A stretch of 64,000 nucleotides of DNA, taken from Promicromonospora thailandica. GTDB taxonomy: Bacteria > Actinomycetota > Actinomycetes > Actinomycetales > Cellulomonadaceae. Below, piece after piece: positions 27,779 to 35,931 of the stretch. The stretch lies in contig NZ_JAMTCS010000004.1 of assembly GCF_024171955.1 (NCBI RefSeq), positions 186,001 to 250,000 on the forward strand, given 5' to 3'. The stretch's first letter is position 1. Each line of letters begins with the position of its first letter. The notes below the pieces were generated by a model. That model did not search any database and was not told where the DNA came from. It worked only from the letters and a program-made list of their open reading frames with translations. The position numbers and the translations under genes were made by a program.

Positions 27779-28948
27779 GTGAGTTCGAACCAGCGCGAGT
27801 TCCGACTGCTCGTCACCGGTGGAGGGACCGGCGGCCACACCTACCCGGCACTGACCACGCTCCGCGCGCTGCAGGCCCGGCTCGCCGCTGAGGGCACCCC
27901 GGTCGGCGTGCTGTGGGCGGGCACGGCGGACGGGCTGGAGGCCACGGTCACGGCGGCCGAGGGCATCCGGTTCCTGCCCGTCGCCACGGGCAAGCTGCGG
28001 CGGTCGAGCAACCCGCTGGGCATGCTCTCGACCGCCAACATGAAGGACATGGCGCGGGTCCCGGTCGGCGTCGCGCAGGCCCGGTCGATCGTGTCCGACT
28101 TCAAGCCGGACGTCGTCCTGTCGACGGGCGGCTACGTCGCCGTGCCGGTCGGGCTCGCGGCGAACATGCTGCGCCGTCCGCTCGTGGTGCACGAGCAGAC
28201 CGTGGGGCTGGGACTGGCCAACCGCCTCCTGGCGAAGCGGGCCACGCGGGTGGCGGTGTCGTCGCCGTCGACCCTGGAGCTGCTGCCCGAGCGCGTGCGC
28301 GAGCGGGCCGTGGTCACCGGCAACCCGGTGCGCGCGGAGATGATGACGGGCGAGCCGCTCAAGGCGGTGGACGCGCTCGGTCTCGACTCGTTCGACCCGG
28401 ACCTGCCCGTCCTGTACGTCACGGGCGGGGCGCAGGGTGCCGTCCAGATCAACACCCTGGTCACCGAGGCGCTGCCCTGGCTGCTGCAGCACACCAACGT
28501 GATCCACCAGTGCGGGCCGAACAACCTCCAGGACATGTTCGAGCGCACCGCGACCCTCCCGGCCGAGCTGGCTGCGCGGTACCGGGTCATGGGTTTCGTG
28601 GGAGCCGAGCTGCCCGACGTGCTCGCCCTGGCCGACGTCGTCGTCTCCCGCAGCGGGGCCGGCACCATCGCCGAGCTGACGGCGCTGGGCAAGCCCGCCG
28701 TGCTCGTCCCGCTGGCGTCGTCCGCCGGGAACGAGCAGTCCGAGAACGCCCGCCGGCTGCAGGCGCTGGGCGCGGCGATCACCCTGGAGGGCGACCTCCA
28801 CTTCTCCGACCTCCGCGGGGCCCTGGCCGGCCTCCTGGCCGACCCCGGACGCCGCGCCCGCATGGCCGACGCCGCCCGCAGCAACGGTCACCCCGACGCC
28901 GCCGAGCGCCTGGTGGACCTGCTGCTGGAGGCGGCGCGCAGCGTCTGA
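27779..28948 (+). CDS. MurG-like glycosyltransferase outside the cell-division cluster
   Basis: The 389-residue protein matches MurG-type UDP-GlcNAc transferases (GT28): N-terminal VTGGGTGGHTYPAL, STGGYVAVPVGLAA, VVHEQTVGLGLANRLLA, YVTGGAQGAVQINTL, and a nucleotide-sugar motif RSGAGTIAELTALGKPAVLVPL with a downstream NEQSENARRL. MurG adds GlcNAc to lipid I in peptidoglycan synthesis, but this gene has none of the usual neighbours (ftsW, murC, ftsQ). It is therefore a second copy, or a transferase for another lipid-linked or natural-product acceptor. GTG start after a GGGAGAG run. Monocistronic, divergent from the GNAT gene, with a MarR gene convergent 9 bases on. Confidence 0.87.
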   Translation: MSSNQREFRLLVTGGGTGGHTYPALTTLRALQARLAAEGTPVGVLWAGTADGLEATVTAAEGIRFLPVATGKLRRSSNPLGMLSTANMKDMARVPVGVAQARSIVSDFKPDVVLSTGGYVAVPVGLAANMLRRPLVVHEQTVGLGLANRLLAKRATRVAVSSPSTLELLPERVRERAVVTGNPVRAEMMTGEPLKAVDALGLDSFDPDLPVLYVTGGAQGAVQINTLVTEALPWLLQHTNVIHQCGPNNLQDMFERTATLPAELAARYRVMGFVGAELPDVLALADVVVSRSGAGTIAELTALGKPAVLVPLASSAGNEQSENARRLQALGAAITLEGDLHFSDLRGALAGLLADPGRRARMADAARSNGHPDAAERLVDLLLEAARSV

Positions 28949-28957
28949 CCCCGGCGG

Positions 28958-29389
28958 TCAGGCGCCGCCGCCGGCCGGGGCGAGCACCTTGGCCAGCAGC
29001 CTCGCCAGCTCCCGCAGCTCGGCCCCGTCGAGGGCGGCGAACGGCGTCCGCTCCAGCGTCTCGGCGATGATCTCGGCACGCACCCGCCGCCCTTCGTCCG
29101 TCAGCACCACGACGCGCGACCGGCGGTCGTGCGGGTCGGTGGCGCGCTCGACGAGGCCACGCTCGACGAGCTGCTTGGTGACGAAGCTGAGGTTCGGCGC
29201 GTTGCAGTGCAGCCGCTCGGTCATGACCGTCATCGACGGCGGCGCCTCCTCCGGGTCGATGGCCCACAGCGCCTGAGCCGTCGCGAGCGTGAGCCGGTGC
29301 CGGGCGACGACGTCCGCGGCGCGGTCCCCGGTGCGCATGAAGAGCTCGTGGTTCGCCCGGACGACGGCTTCGAGGTCGGTCTGGCCCAT
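28958..29389 (-). CDS. MarR-family transcriptional regulator
   Basis: The 143-residue protein has the winged-helix MarR fold, with recognition helix CNAPNLSFVTKQLVERGLVER and wing DPHDRRSRVVVLTDEGRRV. It is divergent from an SDR gene, and two matching palindromes lie in the gap, the standard layout of a MarR repressor acting on itself and a neighbouring enzyme gene. The ligand is unknown, probably the substrate of the oxidoreductase or a related toxic compound. Confidence 0.92.
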   Translation of the reverse strand: MGQTDLEAVVRANHELFMRTGDRAADVVARHRLTLATAQALWAIDPEEAPPSMTVMTERLHCNAPNLSFVTKQLVERGLVERATDPHDRRSRVVVLTDEGRRVRAEIIAETLERTPFAALDGAELRELARLLAKVLAPAGGGA

Positions 29390-29411
29390 GTGCCGATCCT
29401 AGCCGTGATTA

Positions 29412-29460
29412 CTTCGAGCCTCGAAGGGGTGCTAGGTCCGATTGCTTCGAGACTCGAAGC
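29412..29460. promoter_or_regulatory. Two MarR operator palindromes
   Basis: CTTCGAGCCTCGAAG (29412-29426) and GCTTCGAGACTCGAAGC (29444-29460) are two copies of the same palindrome CTTCGAG-n-CTCGAAG, 33 bases (about three turns) apart. They fill the 92-base gap between the MarR and SDR starts, so each promoter should carry one site. Confidence 0.85.
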
Positions 29461-29481
29461 ATTTCCGACGGAGGTCCACCC

Positions 29482-30282
29482 ATGTACACCTACCGAGGCA
29501 GCACCACGCTCGTGACCGGCGCGTCCCGCGGGCTCGGCACCGCCTACGCGACCGAGCTGGCCCGGCGCGGCTCGGACCTCGTGCTGGTCGCACGGTCTGC
29601 GGCCGCCCTCGACGAGCTGGCCGCCCGGCTCCGGACCGCTCACGGCGTCGCCGTCCGGACCCTCGCAGCCGACCTGACGGACCGCACCCAGGTGGCCGGG
29701 CTGCTGACCGACCTGGCCGACACCCCGGTCGACCTGCTCCTGAACAACGCCGGCATGGGCCCGGCCGGCCCGTTCCTGGAGCGGCCGCTGGAGCCGAACC
29801 AGGTGGCGGTCGACCTGAACATCACTGCCCTCATGACGCTGAGCCACGCGCTGGGCCGCACGATGGCCGCCCGCGGGCACGGCGGCATCGTCAACGTCGC
29901 CTCGACCGCCGCCTTCCAGCCCATGCCCTACCAGGCCGGCTACGGCGCGACCAAGGCGTTCGTGCTGTCGTTCACCGAGGCCCTCGCCGAGGAGCTGCGC
30001 GGCACCGGCGTCCACGTCATGGCCGCGCATCCCGGTGGCACGGACACGAGCTTCTTCGACGGCACCACGCACACGATGGACCCACGGCACGTCGACGCGC
30101 CCGCCGACGTCGTCCGCCGCACCCTCGACGACTTCGCCCGCGGCCGGAGCGCGTCCTACCCGGGCCGCCGCCTGAACCAGATCGGCTCCTGGGCCGCGCG
30201 CTTCCTCCCGCGCACCACGACCACGCGCCTCGCCGCCTGGGTCAACCGCTCCGTCGGCATGGACGCGGTCCGCGCGGAGTGA
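29482..30282 (+). CDS. Short-chain dehydrogenase/reductase
   Basis: The 266-residue SDR has the cofactor loop TGASRGLGTAYA (about residues 13-24), NNAGMGPAG, the catalytic Ser in VNVASTAAF and the YxxxK in YGATK. An arginine at the end of strand 2 (VLVARSAAAL) suggests NADP(H) preference. GGAGG precedes the ATG. It is controlled by the divergent MarR gene. Its C-terminal extension (RRLNQIGSWAARFLPRTT onward) is typical of the DltE/YqjQ-like SDR group, many of unknown substrate. Confidence 0.9.
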   Translation: MYTYRGSTTLVTGASRGLGTAYATELARRGSDLVLVARSAAALDELAARLRTAHGVAVRTLAADLTDRTQVAGLLTDLADTPVDLLLNNAGMGPAGPFLERPLEPNQVAVDLNITALMTLSHALGRTMAARGHGGIVNVASTAAFQPMPYQAGYGATKAFVLSFTEALAEELRGTGVHVMAAHPGGTDTSFFDGTTHTMDPRHVDAPADVVRRTLDDFARGRSASYPGRRLNQIGSWAARFLPRTTTTRLAAWVNRSVGMDAVRAE

Positions 30283-30289
30283 CCTGCGG

Positions 30290-30667
30290 TCAGTCGATCC
30301 AGCGGTCGTACTGCACGAAGAACCGGGCAGACTCCGCGTCGGCGTCGATCACTCCTGACGACACCCGCCGCAGGTCGACGATGCTCCGGAACGCGCTGGT
30401 CCGGCCCTCGGGCAGCACCTGCTCCGCGAGCTCGTCGCCCGACATCCCCTCCGGGGCAGCCACCGTCACCTCCTGCCAGCAGCCGCCGGAGCCGCAGCCG
30501 AGCTGCTGACCGAGCACGCGGGCGCCGTCCGGCAGGGCGGGCAGGGCCGACGCCGGCGGCACCGCGATCTCGTCGACCAGCAGGAACAGCGGCGGCAACG
30601 CCAGGCCGAGCATGGCGAGCGTCCCGACGACCACCACCAGCGGGACCAGCATCCGGGTACGCGGCAT
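30290..30667 (-). CDS. Secreted or membrane-anchored small protein, unknown
   Basis: The 125-residue product begins with one hydrophobic segment (about residues 7-31) that is either an anchor or an uncleaved signal. The rest is soluble and contains a CGSGGC pair of cysteines that could form a disulfide outside the cell. I recognise no family. It ends seven bases from the convergent SDR gene and sits downstream of the methyltransferase on the same strand, 38 bases away. Confidence 0.6.
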   Translation of the reverse strand: MPRTRMLVPLVVVVGTLAMLGLALPPLFLLVDEIAVPPASALPALPDGARVLGQQLGCGSGGCWQEVTVAAPEGMSGDELAEQVLPEGRTSAFRSIVDLRRVSSGVIDADAESARFFVQYDRWID

Positions 30668-30705
30668 CCGCCGACCCTACCGGCCGGGAGGTGCGGCACC
30701 CGCCG

Positions 30706-31407
30706 TCAGACCGCGAACAGCCCCGCGTTGAGGAACGCCGCCCCGAACGTCCCGGCGACGTCGTCCCGCACGGGCCGCACGTCGACCGGGCGCAGCGGCG
30801 CGAAGATCCGCTCCAGGTCCGCCAGCAGGAACGACGCGCCGCCGCCCAGGTCGCCGGTCGTCAGGACGGCGGCGTCGGGCGGGCTGGGCTGGCGCTCCTG
30901 CGCGAAGGCGACGATGCCGTACCGGCCGCCGGGCGCGAGCAGCGGCAGGATCCGCTCGCGGTAGGTGATGCGGCGGTGCGGGGCGAGGTGGTGGAAGCAG
31001 CCGGAGTCGTAGACGAGGTCGAACGGCCCGTCGGGCAGCGGGTCGCGCAGCACGTCGAGGGCCGTCACGGTCATCGCGGCGGGCAGGGCGGGCCGCACCT
31101 GGTCGAGCAGCGGGGCCGCCTGGTCCACGCCCGTCACGACGGCGCCCCGAGCGGCCAGCCACGCCCCGTTCCGCCCGTTGCCGCAGCCGACGTCGAGCAC
31201 CCGGGCCCCGTCCAGGTCGCCCAGCAGGCCGCGGGCGTGCCAGTCGGCGAGCGGCTCGTCGGGCAGGCGGGTGCCCAGCGGGTGCCCCTCGCGCGTGAGC
31301 ATGGCGGTCCAGTACTCCGCGGCGTCCCGCGTCACGTCCCCGCGCGCGCTGCCCGCGACCACCCGGTCGAGCTCGTCGAAGAGGTCGTCCAGGCTCCCGA
31401 TCCGCAT
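30706..31407 (-). CDS. Class I SAM-dependent methyltransferase
   Basis: The 233-residue enzyme shows the SAM-binding motif LDVGCGNGRNGAWLA (about residues 70-84), the acidic loop GVDQ, and FDLVYDSGCFHHLAP. The layout resembles thiopurine-methyltransferase-like and tellurite-resistance TehB-like methyltransferases, which act on small molecules, but the acceptor cannot be told. It is divergent from the YceI operon and followed by the small secreted protein. Confidence 0.87.
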   Translation of the reverse strand: MRIGSLDDLFDELDRVVAGSARGDVTRDAAEYWTAMLTREGHPLGTRLPDEPLADWHARGLLGDLDGARVLDVGCGNGRNGAWLAARGAVVTGVDQAAPLLDQVRPALPAAMTVTALDVLRDPLPDGPFDLVYDSGCFHHLAPHRRITYRERILPLLAPGGRYGIVAFAQERQPSPPDAAVLTTGDLGGGASFLLADLERIFAPLRPVDVRPVRDDVAGTFGAAFLNAGLFAV

Positions 31408-31445
31408 GCCCCGAGCCTAGTGGTCCGACGTGTCCGGGATCCGAT

Positions 31446-31473
31446 TGAACCGACCGGCCCTTTCACCCGTCGT
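31446..31473 (+). promoter_or_regulatory. Possible ECF sigma promoter of the YceI-sigma operon
   Basis: TGAACC (31446-31451) and CGTCGT (31468-31473) are separated by 16 bases and resemble the GGAAC / CGTC pattern read by ECF sigma factors. The site lies 50 bases before the YceI start. Autoregulation by the sigma factor two genes on is plausible but unproven. Confidence 0.35.
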
Positions 31474-31522
31474 GTGGGGCAGAGGCCGGCGCAGGGTCGG
31501 CCCGCGAACGAGAGGGGCGGAC

Positions 31523-32200
31523 GTGCGCACAGGAGCAAAGGTGGGCCTCGGCGTCGGGGCGGCCGTGGTCGTGGTGGGCGCGGCGGCGGCGATCTGGGGA
31601 CCGGGCCTGTACGCGGACCGGGCCAACGAGGCGGCGGCCGAGGCACCCGCGCTCGAGCAGTCGGTGGCCCCGCTGCCCGACGGCGACGCTGCGGCCGGCA
31701 CCTGGACCATCGGCGAGGGCTCCTTCGCCGGGTACCGGGTCGAGGAGGTGCTGCAGGGCAACGACGTGACGGTCACCGGGCGCACCGAGGACGTCACCGG
31801 CTCGGTCACCGTGGCGGACGGCGCGATCTCCGCGGCCACCGTCGAGGTCGACATCGCGAGCGTGGCGACCGACGAGGCCCCGCGCGACGCCTACTTCCGC
31901 GACCAGGCCATGGAGGCCGGCACGTTCCCGACGGCGACGTTCGAGCTCACCGAGCCCGCGCCGATCGAGGAGGGCGCCACCGCCGTCGAGCTGACCGGCG
32001 AGCTCACCATCCACGGCGAGACGCGGCCCGCCACGGTCGAGGCCGAGGTGGCGGGTGACGCGACCAGCGGCGAGCCCGTCCAGGTGGTCGGCAGCGTGCC
32101 GATCACGTTCGCCGACTTCGACGTCCAGGCCCCGGACCTGGGCTTCGTGACGGTGGAGGACGATGGCAGCATCGAGTTCTCGCTCCAGCTCGAGAAGTAG
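31523..32200 (+). CDS. Membrane-anchored YceI-like lipocalin-fold protein
   Basis: The 225-residue product has one N-terminal transmembrane helix (about residues 4-24) followed by a YceI domain: GTWTIGEGSFAGYRVEEVL, SVTVADGAISAATVEVDI, FRDQAMEAGTFPTATFEL and GELTIHGETRPATVEAEV. YceI proteins bind long-chain isoprenoid or amphiphilic molecules. GTG 31523 follows AGAGGGG by five bases and is preferred over a much longer reading. It is the first gene of an operon with an ECF-type sigma factor and its anti-sigma, so it may be an envelope-stress effector. Confidence 0.88.
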   Translation: MRTGAKVGLGVGAAVVVVGAAAAIWGPGLYADRANEAAAEAPALEQSVAPLPDGDAAAGTWTIGEGSFAGYRVEEVLQGNDVTVTGRTEDVTGSVTVADGAISAATVEVDIASVATDEAPRDAYFRDQAMEAGTFPTATFELTEPAPIEEGATAVELTGELTIHGETRPATVEAEVAGDATSGEPVQVVGSVPITFADFDVQAPDLGFVTVEDDGSIEFSLQLEK

Positions 32201-32225
32201 GCCGGCGGCAGGAGGTGACGGGACG

Positions 32226-32741
32226 GTGAACACGGGCGCGGGCGCCGAGGACGAGCTCCTCGCCGCCGTCCACGACGCGCACGCCGACGCGCTCTACCGC
32301 TACGTCGTGCGCCGCACGGGCGACGAGGAGGAGGCGCGCGACGTGGTGCAGGAGACGCTGCTGCGCGCCTGGCGGCACCCCGAGGTGCTCGAACGCTCCG
32401 AGGACTCGGTGCGCGCCTGGCTGTTCACCGTCGCGCGCAACCTCACCGTCGACCACCTGCGCAGCGCCCGCCGCACCCGCGAGCGCGCCACCGGCCACGT
32501 GCCGGACCGCGAGGTGCGGGACACGACGCAGGCCGTGCTCGACTCGTGGCTGGTGGCCGACGCCCTGGTGTCGCTCTCGCCCGCGCACCGGGCGGTCGTC
32601 GTGGGCGCCTACTACGGCGGCCGCTCGGTGGCCGAGCTCGCCACCGAGATGGGCATCGCCCCGGGCACGGTGAAGTCACGCCTGCACTACGGCCTGCGGG
32701 CGCTGCGCCTGGCCCTGCAGGAGAAAGGAGTCACGTCATGA
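32226..32741 (+). CDS. ECF RNA polymerase sigma factor
   Basis: The 171-residue sigma-70 family protein has region 2 (DALYRYVVRRTGDEEEARDVVQETLLRAW, about residues 19-47) and region 4 (VAELATEMGIAPGTVKSRLHYGLRALRLAL). The linker and pairing with a zinc-finger anti-sigma resemble the SigK/SigL group. GTG 32226 has GGAGG ten bases upstream; the frame is also open from 32163, within the YceI gene. Its stop overlaps the anti-sigma start (ATGA), so the two are made in balance. Confidence 0.92.
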   Translation: MNTGAGAEDELLAAVHDAHADALYRYVVRRTGDEEEARDVVQETLLRAWRHPEVLERSEDSVRAWLFTVARNLTVDHLRSARRTRERATGHVPDREVRDTTQAVLDSWLVADALVSLSPAHRAVVVGAYYGGRSVAELATEMGIAPGTVKSRLHYGLRALRLALQEKGVTS

Positions 32742-33526
32742 TCCCGGTGGCGGACGAGGGACACGGCGGCGACCGCTACGCCGAGTGGGACGCCGCGTAC
32801 GTGCTCGGTGCCCTGAGCCCGAGCGACCGCCGGGCCTACGAGCGGCACCTGGCCGAGTGCGACGCGTGCCGTTCCGCGGTCGCGGAGCTCGCCGGCATGC
32901 CGGGCCTGCTCAGCACGCTCACCGCGGCGCACGCGGAGGCGCTGGCCGCGGACCTGCCGGGCATCGACCCGGGGGACGGCGTCGGCCCGGCCGTCGTACA
33001 GGCCGACCACACGTCGGACGTGGTCCCCCTGGCGGGGCTCGCCGGAGCAGCCCGCCGGACACGTCGCCGGCGCCGCACCCTCGCGGCCGTGGCGGCCTCG
33101 GCGCTGCTCGCCGTGGGCGTCGCGGGCGGCACGCTGCTCGGCGGCCCGGAGGACGTCCCGCCGACGACGGCCGCCGTCGCCGAGGCCCGCACGGTGCAGC
33201 TGCGCCCGGTGGGCGACGTCGACATGCGCGCCGAGCTGGTGGTCACGCCCACCACCTGGGGCACGAGCCTGCGCTGGAGCTGCCACTACCCGCCGGCCCC
33301 CGGACAGGAGCCGCCGGACCGCGACTACACGCCGTCCGAGCCCATCACCTACGACCTCGTGCTGGTCGCGCGCGACGGCGCCCGCACGGTGGCGGGCACG
33401 TGGTCCTGGTCGGGCGGCGCGACGATCGGGCTCGACGCTTCGTCGGCCCTGCCGCTCACCGAGGTCGAGCGCGTCGAGATCACCCTCGACGGACAGGAGG
33501 AGGCGCTGGCCTCCGCGACGCTGTAG
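32738..33526 (+). CDS. Zinc-finger anti-sigma factor, membrane bound
   Basis: The 262-residue protein has an N-terminal anti-sigma domain with the HxxxCxxC zinc motif (RHLAECDACRS, about residues 34-44), a basic stretch RRTRRRRRT, one transmembrane helix (about residues 113-132) and an extracytoplasmic domain resembling RskA. It should hold the linked sigma factor inactive until a signal outside the membrane triggers its cleavage. AAAGGAG stands seven bases before the ATG. It ends two bases before the convergent oxidoreductase. Confidence 0.9.
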   Translation: MIPVADEGHGGDRYAEWDAAYVLGALSPSDRRAYERHLAECDACRSAVAELAGMPGLLSTLTAAHAEALAADLPGIDPGDGVGPAVVQADHTSDVVPLAGLAGAARRTRRRRRTLAAVAASALLAVGVAGGTLLGGPEDVPPTTAAVAEARTVQLRPVGDVDMRAELVVTPTTWGTSLRWSCHYPPAPGQEPPDRDYTPSEPITYDLVLVARDGARTVAGTWSWSGGATIGLDASSALPLTEVERVEITLDGQEEALASATL

Positions 33527-33527
33527 G

Positions 33528-34019
33528 TCACGCCGGCCGGTCGGGTTCGTACCGCGGCTCCAGCACCACCACCGGCGTCTCGGTGGACCGGAGTGCGGCG
33601 TGCGCGTCGACGTCGTGCTCCGTCTGCCGCCACGCCGCCCACAGGCGCTCCCGCTCGTGACCGTGGGCGGCGCGGGCGCGCACCAGGCGTTCGCCGTCCA
33701 CCAGGTTCACGGTCGCGTCGGGGTGCACCCGCAGGTTGCGCCACCACGACGGGTCGCCCTCGGCCCAGCCGTTCATGGCGAGCGTGACGAGGTTGGGGCC
33801 GTCCTCGATGTAGGCGACGATCACGCTGTGCTCGAGGCAGGTGCGGCGGCCCGACGTGGTCAGCCGCATCATGCCCCAGCGGTCGGACCGCGGGCGGCGC
33901 AGACCGAACCGGCCGCCGCTCAGGTCGTACAGCCGGCGGTGCACGGACCAGGCCGTGCGGACGAACCAGCGTGGCGGGACCCGTGGTGCCCGCACCTCGG
34001 ACGTGCTCTCGCCTGCCAT
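33528..34019 (-). CDS. Deazaflavin (F420)-type nitroreductase-family protein
   Basis: The 163-residue protein has the split-barrel fold of the Ddn/DUF385 group: GRRTCLEHSVIVAYIEDGPNLVTLAMNGW, then DPSWWRNLRVHPDATVNL. Members use deazaflavin F420 or flavin to reduce small molecules, or bind fatty acids. The start ATG 34019 has GGAGG five bases upstream. It converges with the anti-sigma gene. Which cofactor it uses cannot be told. Confidence 0.85.
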   Translation of the reverse strand: MAGESTSEVRAPRVPPRWFVRTAWSVHRRLYDLSGGRFGLRRPRSDRWGMMRLTTSGRRTCLEHSVIVAYIEDGPNLVTLAMNGWAEGDPSWWRNLRVHPDATVNLVDGERLVRARAAHGHERERLWAAWRQTEHDVDAHAALRSTETPVVVLEPRYEPDRPA

Positions 34020-34142
34020 GGCGACCTCCGGCGTGTCATCCGCCGGCCGGCCGTCGCGGCCGACCGTGCGGACCTGCACCTCCCAGGGTAGGGACGCGGC
34101 CCGGCGGCGGCCACGGTTCCGCGGGACAAATTCCGGCGTGCC

Positions 34143-34940
34143 TCAGCCCCAGATCGCGTCGGCCCACTCCGGGTGGTCGACGAACGGGTTGCGGTTGTGC
34201 TGGAACTGCTCGTAGACCACGTCGTTGCGGCGGGCCTCGAAGGCCGACACGGGGTCGGCGTCGTTCCAGGCCAGGAGCGTGGAGAGCTTGCCATGGTAGG
34301 GCGCGGAGCCGTTGCTCACGGAGTCGTTGGGCTCGAGGTCGGCGAAGCCGTCCTCCCCCTCCCAGCGCACCGCCATGTAGAGGATCATGCGGGCGACGTC
34401 GCCCTTGACCTCGTCGCGCGGCTCGAACGAGTCCGAGTCGGTGAAGTTGCCCGGCGCGCCGTTGACGGCGCTGCCGCCGGTGTCGAAGTCCTTGTTGCCG
34501 CGGATGCTGTTGACCTGCACGTCGGTGGGCCGCAGGTGGTGCAGGTCGGTGCCGGGGCCGGTCGACGTGCCGAAGTCGCCGTGCGACTTGGCCCAGACGT
34601 GCTCGCGGTTCCAGTCGCCCACGTCGCCGCCGTTCAGGCTCTTGGCCCGCGACTGCCCGCTGTACAGCAGGATCACGTTGTTCGAGTTGGCCGGGTCCTG
34701 GTCCGTGGCCTTCAGCCCGTCCCACACCTGGCTGTACGACAGGGCGTCGGCGTCGCTGATGATGTCGTTCAGCTCCGCCTTGAGCGCCTCGCCGGTGAGG
34801 CCCTCGGCGCTGTCGTAGTAGCCGGCGGGCACGTCGGCGGCCGGTGCCTGCGCCGCCGCACCCGGTGCCGCCAGCACCCCCGCCGCGACCACCAGCGCGG
34901 ACACCCCTCCGGCCCATACCCGTGCGAGACGTGTGCGCAT
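34143..34940 (-). CDS. Secreted endonuclease I family nuclease
   Basis: The 265-residue protein has a cleavable signal peptide (about residues 1-30, ending AAAQA) and an endonuclease I/NucM domain: DWNREHVWAKSHG (catalytic His and metal-binding site) and TDLHHLRPTDVQVNSIRGNKDF. These enzymes cut DNA and often RNA outside the cell, for nutrient recovery or biofilm turnover. It is isolated, with a 155-base upstream gap that contains TTTCACCC and an A+T-rich TTTACT, a possible promoter on this strand. Confidence 0.92.
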   Translation of the reverse strand: MRTRLARVWAGGVSALVVAAGVLAAPGAAAQAPAADVPAGYYDSAEGLTGEALKAELNDIISDADALSYSQVWDGLKATDQDPANSNNVILLYSGQSRAKSLNGGDVGDWNREHVWAKSHGDFGTSTGPGTDLHHLRPTDVQVNSIRGNKDFDTGGSAVNGAPGNFTDSDSFEPRDEVKGDVARMILYMAVRWEGEDGFADLEPNDSVSNGSAPYHGKLSTLLAWNDADPVSAFEARRNDVVYEQFQHNRNPFVDHPEWADAIWG

Positions 34941-35095
34941 CGTCGACCTCCGTGTCGTCAGGCCCGCGACCCCGTCCAGGCCGCGGTGCCCGACCACACT
35001 TCCACGGCGGACCCGCCGGACTGAAGGTCCCTCAGTAAATTCTGGGTGAAATCTCCCGACACATCGTGCTTTCACCTGGTCTGCCCGGGGCTCCG

Positions 35096-35866
35096 TCAGG
35101 CGGCCACCACGGCGACCCCGGTGCGACCGCCGTCGACGTCGAGCACGGTGCCGTGCACGAACCGGGCGTCGTCGGAGGCGAGATAGACCACCGCGGCCGC
35201 GATCGCGTCCGGGTGGCCGGGGGCGCCGGCCGGCGTACCCACGGTCATGTTCTCGGAGAAACCGATCGACGGGTCGAGGTCCGGCGGCCGGATGACGCCC
35301 GGCGAGACGGCGTTGACGCGCACACCCCGCGGGCCGAGCTCGGCCGCCCAGGACCGGGTCAGCGACTCCACCGCCGCCTTGGTCGCGGCGTAGGCGCCGC
35401 CCGTGGGCCCGGCGAGCCGGGCGACCCACGACCCGAGGTTGACGACGACACCCCCGCCGTCGGCCACCATGCGCGGCGCGACCGCCTGGGTCAGGAAGTA
35501 CGGCGCCTTGACGTTCACCGCGAACAGCCGGTCGAACGACGCCGAGTCGGTGTCCGCGAGCGTCGGTGCCGAGCGATAGATGCCGGCGTTGTTCACGAGC
35601 ACGTCGATCCGCCCGCCCAGCACGTCCGCGGCCGCGGCCGCGAGCGCGTGGCTGGCCTCGGGTGTGCCGTCCAGGTCGGCGCGGACGAGGTCGACGACGC
35701 CGCCCGCGGCGCGGATGTCGCGCACGACGGCGTCTCCCCGCCGCTGATCGCGTCCCGAGACGATGACGTGCGCGCCCTCGGCGGCGAGCGCCTGGGCGAT
35801 CGCTCTGCCGATGTTGCTGGTGGACCCGGTCACGAGGGCGGTCCGCCCCTGCAGTCTCTGCGTCAT
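35096..35866 (-). CDS. SDR-family oxidoreductase (FabG-like)
   Basis: The 256-residue classical SDR has TGSTSNIGRAIAQAL (about residues 12-26), NNAG in VLVNNAGIYRS, the catalytic Ser in NLGSWVARL and YAATK, and ends in the typical VHGTVLDVDGG. Arginine in SGRDQRRGD points to NADP(H). It is divergent from a TetR gene with an operator palindrome between them and is probably induced by the compound it reduces or oxidises. Substrate unknown. Confidence 0.92.
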   Translation of the reverse strand: MTQRLQGRTALVTGSTSNIGRAIAQALAAEGAHVIVSGRDQRRGDAVVRDIRAAGGVVDLVRADLDGTPEASHALAAAAADVLGGRIDVLVNNAGIYRSAPTLADTDSASFDRLFAVNVKAPYFLTQAVAPRMVADGGGVVVNLGSWVARLAGPTGGAYAATKAAVESLTRSWAAELGPRGVRVNAVSPGVIRPPDLDPSIGFSENMTVGTPAGAPGHPDAIAAAVVYLASDDARFVHGTVLDVDGGRTGVAVVAA

Positions 35867-35891
35867 GCCGTCGACGGTAGGAACCCATTTT

Positions 35892-35907
35892 TGGACTGGC
35901 AAGTCCA
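35892..35907. promoter_or_regulatory. TetR operator palindrome
   Basis: TGGACTGGCAAGTCCA has six-base arms, TGGACT and AGTCCA, around four bases. It lies between the SDR start (35866) and the TetR GTG (35932), 24 bases before the latter. Confidence 0.7.
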
Positions 35908-35931
35908 GAATTTCGACCGTACCGTCAGAAC

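Noticed and set aside
27779-28948. Start of a division and cell-wall (dcw) cluster
   Set aside because: None of the neighbours is a cell-wall or division gene.
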